Assembly (NCBI GenBank): GCA_902766525.1
Contig: CACXDX010000206.1
Span: forward strand, 1-6,106
Direction: 5' to 3'
Length of the DNA stretch: 6,106 bases
Origin: an uncultured Bacillota bacterium
GTDB lineage: Bacteria; Bacillota; Dehalobacteriia; UBA7702
A program made the translations under genes and the position numbers. Positions 1-3,573 of the stretch are shown one piece after another. The notes beneath the pieces were generated by a model that had not been told where the DNA came from, did no database searches, and saw only the letters and a list, made by a program, of their open reading frames with translations. The number at the start of each line of letters is the position of its first letter. Within the stretch, counting starts at the first letter, position 1.

Positions 1-432
1 AACGAAAACGAGAAAAAGACAGTAGAGATACCAGAGATGACGCACCTGAAAACCGGATAAGACATACCAGAATATTTTATAAAATTCCTTGACCGGCAAA
101 AGACCGCAGATCAGGATCGTCGGGAAAACGGCGAAGAAAGCAAAAACCAGATAGGGAACGAGCAAACGCCGGCCTTTGTTCCGTATATAAGGACGAAATT
201 CACCGTATTTTCCTTTGCCGGCACCGAGATCGAAAAGCGCGCCGCTGACCGCGAAAAGCATCGGGATATGAAAACGATAAACGATCGTCGCCAAAGCGCC
301 GAAAAACCAGGATTCCGATACAACGGCAACGGCACCGCCTTCACCGTACATATTGAGGCAATGACCGATCACAACGAAGAGAATCGCCCAAAGTTTAAGC
401 TGATCATAGATAATATATTTTTTTTCTTCCAT
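1..432 (-). CDS. Acyltransferase-3 (OafA/YrhL-like) integral membrane protein, N-terminal part only
   Basis: An open frame with no stop runs from an ATG at 432 to the left edge, giving the first 144 residues. AAAGGA at 440-445 lies 7 bases before the ATG. The protein begins with a short cytoplasmic stretch and a first membrane helix (about residues 14-29) carrying VVIGH with His24. It continues with RFHIPMLFAVSG (53-64), a basic KGRRL turn (86-90), a long hydrophobic helix (91-112) and HLWYLYCLF (132-140). This order matches the membrane acyltransferase family PF01757, whose members move acetyl or other acyl groups from the cytoplasm onto surface sugars, peptidoglycan or lipids. In that family an Arg and a His 11 residues apart are important; here Lys13 takes the Arg position and His24 is present. 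Full members are roughly 330-400 residues, so more than half is outside the window. The acceptor cannot be told. The gene is monocistronic at its 5' end, behind the mscL terminator. Confidence 0.85.
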   Translation of the reverse strand, partial: MEEKKYIIYDQLKLWAILFVVIGHCLNMYGEGGAVAVVSESWFFGALATIVYRFHIPMLFAVSGALFDLGAGKGKYGEFRPYIRNKGRRLLVPYLVFAFFAVFPTILICGLLPVKEFYKIFWYVLSGFQVRHLWYLYCLFLVFV

Positions 433-454
433 CTCTTTTTCCTTTTTCGTCAAT

Positions 455-475
455 AAATCCGCCGCTGCCGGATTT
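455..475 (-). repeat. Small inverted repeat in the acyltransferase leader
   Basis: AAATCCG (455-461) and CGGATTT (469-475) are perfect 7-base arms around a 7-base loop. On the minus strand this hairpin would form at the very start of the acyltransferase mRNA, between the predicted transcription start (about 476) and the ribosome binding site at 440-445. It could stabilise the mRNA end or be a protein site. A chance repeat is also possible. Confidence 0.4.
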
Positions 476-482
476 TTGCTTT

Positions 483-511
483 ATTATATCATAAAGTCTT
501 TCGCTTTGCCA
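483..511 (-). promoter_or_regulatory. Predicted extended -10 promoter for the acyltransferase gene
   Basis: On the minus strand TGATATAAT reads from 491 to 483, a perfect extended -10 element (TGnTATAAT). At a 17-base spacing the -35 position holds only TGGCAA (511-506), three of six matches to TTGACA, so the extended -10 is probably the main determinant. Transcription would start near 476, giving a leader of about 44 bases before the ATG at 432. Confidence 0.65.
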
Positions 512-629
512 TGATAAATAAGCAGAGATCGCACGGAGAATTTCCTTTTCATATCATCCTATGGTGACGTTTCTTTTCTATTCTCCCGGCACCCCGACGG
601 GAAAAGCTTATTTTTAAAAAGGAGATAAA

Positions 630-656
630 AAATGCTCCCCGAAACAGGGAGCATTT
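630..656 (-). terminator. Rho-independent terminator of mscL
   Basis: A 10-bp stem (630-639 with 647-656) with a 7-base loop is followed, reading the minus strand, by a run of T residues and further T-rich sequence. It lies about 30 bases after the mscL stop codon and separates mscL from the acyltransferase promoter. The plus-strand side lacks a good T tract (TCATTTTG), so it works best for the minus strand. Confidence 0.85.
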
Positions 657-687
657 CATTTTGAATTATTCAGCCGGAAGAAACGGC

Positions 688-1104
688 TTATTCGTCTTTT
701 TTGAGCAGGTCACGAATTTCCGTGAGCAACAGGATATCTTCGGCGGCTTCTTCGGCTTCTTCTTCGGCTTCCTCTTCCTTTTCCTTTTCGATCTTCTTTC
801 TGGCGGTGTTTGCGGCCTTAATGCAGAAGAAGATGGTCAAAGCGATCAGCAGGAAGCTGATGCAGGCCTGAATGAAAGCGCCGTACATCACGTTGGCGGA
901 GCCGACGGTGATGGAAAGACCGGCAAAATCCACTTTGCCGATGACGATACCGAGCAGCGGCATGAGAATATCTTCAACGAGTGAAGTGATGATGGCGCTG
1001 AAAGCCGCGCCGATGATCATACCGATGGCAACATCTACGATACTGCCGGATAACGCAAATTCTTTAAATTCGGCCCAAAAGCCTTTCTTTTCTTCATTTG
1101 CCAT
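688..1104 (-). CDS. mscL: Large-conductance mechanosensitive channel MscL
   Basis: This 138-residue protein is the membrane safety valve that opens under high membrane tension during hypo-osmotic shock and releases solutes; family members form pentamers. The N-terminal amphipathic segment FWAEFKEFALSG (9-20) leads into the first helix VDVAIGMIIGAAF (23-35) and continues to MPLLG (48-52). The second helix is about 74-97. The cytoplasmic C-terminal helix LLLTEIRDLLKK (125-136) is a family hallmark. Length is typical (E. coli MscL has 136 residues). The linker 102-123 is unusually rich in Glu and Lys. I chose the ATG at 1104 because TGAGGT lies 7 bases before it, MscL homologues begin close to this point, and the predicted promoter at 1198-1226 excludes the longer frame from 1212. 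A terminator follows at 630-656. Expression is probably from its own promoter, with possible read-through from yebC. Confidence 0.97.
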   Translation of the reverse strand: MANEEKKGFWAEFKEFALSGSIVDVAIGMIIGAAFSAIITSLVEDILMPLLGIVIGKVDFAGLSITVGSANVMYGAFIQACISFLLIALTIFFCIKAANTARKKIEKEKEEEAEEEAEEAAEDILLLTEIRDLLKKDE

Positions 1105-1111
1105 GAATTGT

Positions 1112-1117
1112 ACCTCA
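1112..1117 (-). promoter_or_regulatory. Ribosome binding site that sets the mscL start
   Basis: TGAGGT on the minus strand (1117-1112) lies 7 bases before the ATG at 1104. No comparable site precedes the upstream in-frame ATG at 1212, so this site supports the shorter 138-residue MscL. Confidence 0.8.
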
Positions 1118-1141
1118 TTTCTTTTCGGGGAGCTGATCCCG

Positions 1142-1171
1142 ATATGTTTTAAAACGCGGCGTAAAACATAT
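1142..1171 (-). repeat. Perfect 10-bp inverted repeat in the mscL leader
   Basis: ATATGTTTTA (1142-1151) and TAAAACATAT (1162-1171) are perfect 10-base arms around a 10-base GC-rich centre. The element sits about 20-50 bases downstream of the predicted mscL transcription start and about 38 bases before the start codon. It could be an RNA hairpin in the 5' leader or a repressor operator. It is not a terminator because no T tract follows on either strand. Confidence 0.6.
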
Positions 1172-1197
1172 TCGTTCTGTCTGACACCGCCTAAATA

Positions 1198-1226
1198 ATA
1201 ATATACCCTCATCGTCCATCCGTCAA
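1198..1226 (-). promoter_or_regulatory. Predicted sigma-A promoter of mscL
   Basis: On the minus strand TTGACG (1226-1221) and TATTAT (1203-1198) are separated by exactly 17 bases; each hexamer matches the vegetative consensus at five of six positions. Transcription would start near 1191, giving a leader of about 87 bases. The promoter begins only about 20 bases after the yebC stop codon, and no terminator stem is visible between them. Confidence 0.75.
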
Positions 1227-1245
1227 GACGAAAAACATGAAAAAA

Positions 1246-1992
1246 TCAAAGCTGTTCCATAATTTCTTCACTGATCTCGAAATTACTGTAAGCGTTTTGC
1301 ACGTCGTCGTAATCGTCGAGGGCGTCATAGAGCTTCAAAATCTGCCGCGCCTGTTCGATGTCGTCAATGGCAACGGTGTTTTTGGGGATGCGCGTGACTT
1401 CCACTTCGGAAGGTTCCAGACCTTCCGCCATCAGCGCTTTACGCACCTCATCGAGGTTTTCAGGCATGGTGATCACTTCGGCGCTGCCGTCCTCAAAGGA
1501 AATATCCTCGGCGCCGCCGTCTAAAGCGATCATCATCACGTCATCCTCATCTTTGCCTTCCATCGGGATTACGATGCGGCCGACGCGGTCAAACATCCAG
1601 GCGACGCAGCCGGTCTCACCGAGATTGCCGCCGTTTCTGGAAAACAGGTAACGGATCTCACTGGCGGTGCGGTTACGGTTGTCGGTCATAATCTCCAGCA
1701 GGATGGCGGTGCCGTGAGGGCCGTAGCCTTCATAAACGATCTCATCCATTTTTGCGCCTTCACCGTTGCCGGCGGCCTTTTGGATACAGCGGTTGATATT
1801 ATCATTGGGCATATTCGCGGCTTTGGCCTTCTGGATCATCAGCTTCAAACGAAAGTTGCCGTCGGGATCGGGACCGCCCTGCTGAACGGCGACGATGATC
1901 TCTCTGGAGATCTTCGTGAAAGCTTTGGCCCGTTCGGCGTCAACGGCGCCTTTTCTGCGTTTGATGTTTGCCCACTTTGAATGTCCTGACAT
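1246..1992 (-). CDS. yebC: YebC/PmpR (TACO1) family translation factor
   Basis: The 248-residue protein opens with the family signature MSGHSKWANIKRRKGAVDA and continues with AFTKISREI and QKAKAANMPNDNI, then YEGYGPHG, the conserved block around residues 88-95. Length and collinearity are typical of a full-length member. The family was long annotated as a transcriptional regulator; more recent work on bacterial YebC and mitochondrial TACO1 links it to relieving ribosome stalling at proline-rich or otherwise difficult stretches. Which role applies here cannot be read from the sequence. It acts in the cytoplasm. AAGGAG at 2000-2005 sits 7 bases before the ATG at 1992. The gene follows nadE after 37 bases with no terminator between, so it is probably the last gene of the DUF3842-cooT-nadE-yebC operon. 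No clear terminator lies after its TGA, so the transcript may continue into mscL. Confidence 0.96.
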   Translation of the reverse strand: MSGHSKWANIKRRKGAVDAERAKAFTKISREIIVAVQQGGPDPDGNFRLKLMIQKAKAANMPNDNINRCIQKAAGNGEGAKMDEIVYEGYGPHGTAILLEIMTDNRNRTASEIRYLFSRNGGNLGETGCVAWMFDRVGRIVIPMEGKDEDDVMMIALDGGAEDISFEDGSAEVITMPENLDEVRKALMAEGLEPSEVEVTRIPKNTVAIDDIEQARQILKLYDALDDYDDVQNAYSNFEISEEIMEQL

Positions 1993-2029
1993 ATCGATTC
2001 TCCTTTTGCTTTATGCTGCTTAAAATTTT

Positions 2030-2773
2030 TTATAAATCCGTCTCTTTCATCGAGACCGGAAGATGGCGTTTATGTTCCGAAATCCGATGCAGTCTTTCGA
2101 TCACTTCGCGATCGCTTTCGGAGATATCCTCTCCGCGCAGAAATGCGTCGATGACATCATAGCCGACGCCCATTTCCTTTTCATCGGTTTGCCCGGCAAA
2201 AAAACCGGCGCTGGGCGGTTTGGTCAGTATGCGCCCGGGTACACCGAGATAGGCGCCGAGACGAAAAACGTCCCCTTTGCTCAGATGAGCGAGAGGCAGG
2301 ATATCCACGCCGCCGTCGCCGTATTTGGTAAAATATCCGGTATACAGTTCGTCGGCGTTATCCGTGCCGACGACGAGATAACTCAAACCGTTGCCGATGG
2401 CATAGAGGGTCGTCATGCGCAGCCGCGCGCCGATATTGCCTTTGCCGATGCGCTCATCCGCGATTTCCCTGTTTCCTGCCGCCAGCGCTTTTTTAACATC
2501 GTCAAAAAGCCCCTGCCGATATTTTTCGAGAGGGATCTCCAGATATGGCATATGAAAGGCCTCGGCCGCGGCGATGGCATCGAGACGATCTTCTTCAACA
2601 TTGCCTGCGGGCATGATCACGCCGAGACAGTTTTCGGGACAGGCCCGGCAAAGCAGTCCCGCCGCGACCGAAGAATCAACACCGCCGGAAAGACCGAGAA
2701 CAAACCCTTTCATTCCCGTGGTTTCAAGCTGAGCGCGCAGCCAAAGAACGATTCTTTCCGCGATCTCTTTCAT
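2030..2773 (-). CDS. nadE: NAD+ synthetase, synthetase domain only (NadE, ammonia-type)
   Basis: NadE performs the last step of NAD synthesis: nicotinate adenine dinucleotide is adenylated with ATP and amidated to NAD+. The 247-residue protein has the PP-loop SGGVDSS at 29-35. Further on it has NIGARLRMTTLYA, then GTDNADELYTGYFTKYGDGG, and LPLAHLSKGDVFRLG, all conserved in NAD synthetases. The C-terminal block TDEKEMGVGYDVIDAFL is also typical. There is no N-terminal nitrilase (glutaminase) domain, so ammonia or a separate amidotransferase must supply nitrogen. Length is a little below B. subtilis NadE (about 272). I chose the ATG at 2773 because AAAGGA (2783-2788) precedes it by 9 bases and homologues start near here; an in-frame ATG at 2812 would add 13 residues inside the upstream gene. 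It starts 5 bases after the cooT-like stop codon, and its ribosome binding site lies within that gene, suggesting translational coupling. Confidence 0.95.
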   Translation of the reverse strand: MKEIAERIVLWLRAQLETTGMKGFVLGLSGGVDSSVAAGLLCRACPENCLGVIMPAGNVEEDRLDAIAAAEAFHMPYLEIPLEKYRQGLFDDVKKALAAGNREIADERIGKGNIGARLRMTTLYAIGNGLSYLVVGTDNADELYTGYFTKYGDGGVDILPLAHLSKGDVFRLGAYLGVPGRILTKPPSAGFFAGQTDEKEMGVGYDVIDAFLRGEDISESDREVIERLHRISEHKRHLPVSMKETDL

Positions 2774-2777
2774 GAAC

Positions 2778-2972
2778 TCAGATCCTTTCCAAATGAATCT
2801 TGTGATCGACAAGGGAAAGATTCTCGATCCGCGCTTTTACGATCTTGCGTTCGCCGAAAATGCTTTCCATGACGACTTCATCTTCACCGGGAACGAGTTT
2901 ATCCACCGCTTCCAAAAGCAGTTCGTATTCTTCTTCGCCTTTGTTTTTAATGTATACGTTGGCTTCACACAT
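2778..2972 (-). CDS. CooT-family small protein (PF10133), possible nickel-binding
   Basis: This 64-residue soluble protein begins Met-Cys-Glu-Ala-Asn-Val and contains MESIFGERKIVKARI followed by LSLVDHKIHLE, the pattern of the CooT family (also labelled 'predicted RNA-binding protein'). CooT of Rhodospirillum rubrum (about 66 residues) is a homodimeric nickel-binding protein of carbon monoxide dehydrogenase maturation, and its second-residue Cys is the key metal ligand; Cys2 is present here. Most clostridial members are not beside carbon monoxide dehydrogenase genes, so their role is unclear, and this window shows no such gene. AGAAGG (2981-2986) lies 8 bases before the ATG. The start overlaps the end of the DUF3842 gene by 8 bases (ATGTGTGA), and nadE begins 5 bases after its stop. 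Family assignment is confident; nickel binding is inferred from Cys2 and the relatives. Confidence 0.85.
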   Translation of the reverse strand: MCEANVYIKNKGEEEYELLLEAVDKLVPGEDEVVMESIFGERKIVKARIENLSLVDHKIHLERI

Positions 2973-3384
2973 TTTTCATACCTTCTTTTTCGAGCGTTTC
3001 AATGAGTTTATCGATCAGATGGGGCAGAGGTTCTTTTTCGACTCCGATGATGCAGATATCGTTTTTGTTGAGAGGCAAAAGGATTTTCTTCGCGTGGGAT
3101 GAACCGATGGCCTCGGCGATGGCCGGACTGACCTCGCCCAGCATGGCGTTGGCGGAAAGGATCGAAACCGTACCGACGATATAATCGACGCGATCGGCCA
3201 TGTAACAGATGGCGTTTTCTCCCGTGGCGCCTTCGCTGGCACCGGCTTTCAGCATCTGCGAAGTCGCCAGCGCATTGGTGCCGAGAGCGATCAATTCCGT
3301 ATCTTCGGAAAGCCGCGACCGCAGCTTTTCCATGATATGTTTTCCGATACCGCCGCCCTGACCGTCGATAACCGCTATCTTCAT
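2965..3384 (-). CDS. DUF3842 family protein (PF12953)
   Basis: This 139-residue soluble protein has no signal peptide or membrane helix. It starts MKIAVIDGQGGGIGK, a beta strand followed by a Gly-rich loop (residues 8-14) that resembles a Rossmann-type nucleotide-binding turn. Two further conserved-looking blocks are ALGTNALATSQMLKAGA and EGATGENAI, with LLPLN and EPLPHLIDKLIE near the C-terminus. I recognise this as DUF3842, a family common in anaerobic Clostridia with no established function that I know of. The ATG at 3384 is preceded by AAGGA at 3391-3395 with a 6-base gap. It is the first gene of the operon, driven from about 3475-3503, and its stop overlaps the cooT-like start by 8 bases. 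A role in binding a nucleotide or dinucleotide is inference from the Gly-rich loop only. Confidence 0.88.
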   Translation of the reverse strand: MKIAVIDGQGGGIGKHIMEKLRSRLSEDTELIALGTNALATSQMLKAGASEGATGENAICYMADRVDYIVGTVSILSANAMLGEVSPAIAEAIGSSHAKKILLPLNKNDICIIGVEKEPLPHLIDKLIETLEKEGMKNV

Positions 3385-3474
3385 CCTTTTTCCTTCCTTC
3401 CGAACAACAAAACAAAATCACCTTATACAGGCACAAAACATTATTTTCAAAAAATTCATTCTTCCATGGATATT

Positions 3475-3503
3475 ATCATATCATATCAAATAAAAATTTA
3501 CAA
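3475..3503 (-). promoter_or_regulatory. Predicted promoter of the DUF3842-cooT-nadE-yebC operon
   Basis: On the minus strand TTGTAA (3503-3498) and TATGAT (3480-3475) are 17 bases apart, and TGA directly precedes the -10, making it an extended type. Three tandem TATCA pentamers (3474-3488) create this -10 and shifted copies of it. Transcription would start near 3468, leaving a leader of about 84 bases with no obvious structure. Confidence 0.6.
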
Positions 3504-3504
3504 G

Positions 3505-3524
3505 TTTCTCTACCCAAAGAGAAA
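3505..3524. repeat. Inverted repeat between divergent promoters, candidate operator
   Basis: TTTCTCT (3505-3511) and AGAGAAA (3518-3524) are perfect 7-base arms around ACCCAA. The repeat lies just upstream of the operon -35 on the minus strand and covers the place where the -35 of the penicillin-binding protein promoter should be. A regulator bound here could affect both directions. No matching family site is known to me. Confidence 0.4.
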
Positions 3525-3530
3525 TAAATG

Positions 3531-3539
3531 TGATATAAT
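3531..3539 (+). promoter_or_regulatory. Predicted extended -10 promoter of the penicillin-binding protein gene
   Basis: TGATATAAT is a perfect extended -10 element. No recognisable -35 hexamer is found 16-18 bases upstream, where the sequence is around CTACCCAA. Transcription would start near 3546, with the ribosome binding site GGGAGG at 3562-3567 and the ATG at 3574. Confidence 0.65.
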
Positions 3540-3573
3540 ATGACCAGATATATCATAAAACGGGAGGAAGAAA

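Noticed and set aside
111..344. Minus-strand frame of 77 codons inside the acyltransferase region.
   Set aside because: It is a different frame from the acyltransferase, which carries the family motifs and stays open to the window edge.
632..664. Ten-residue plus-strand reading frame (ATG at 632, TGA at 662-664) behind a good-looking AGGAG.
   Set aside because: It coincides exactly with the mscL terminator stem-loop, and its AGGAG and A-rich spacer lie beside the complement of the T tract. No promoter is evident on the plus strand, so the terminator explains it.
1105..1212. 36-residue N-terminal extension of MscL.
   Set aside because: It spans the predicted -10 and leader, contains no MscL-like sequence, and lacks a ribosome binding site; the ATG at 1104 has one.
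2030..2773. Reading nadE as larE (nickel-pincer cofactor sulfur transferase), suggested by the PP-loop and the CooT-like neighbour.
   Set aside because: The blocks GTDNADELYTGYFTKYGDGG and TDEKEMGVGYD are typical of NAD synthetase and not of LarE.
2774..2812. 13-residue N-terminal extension of NadE.
   Set aside because: It would lie wholly within or against the end of the cooT-like gene, and the AAAGGA site is placed for the ATG at 2773.
2063..2872. Long plus-strand open frame of 269 codons opposite nadE.
   Set aside because: It is antisense to a well-supported gene, matches no family I know, and has no ribosome binding site or promoter; it reflects codon bias of nadE.
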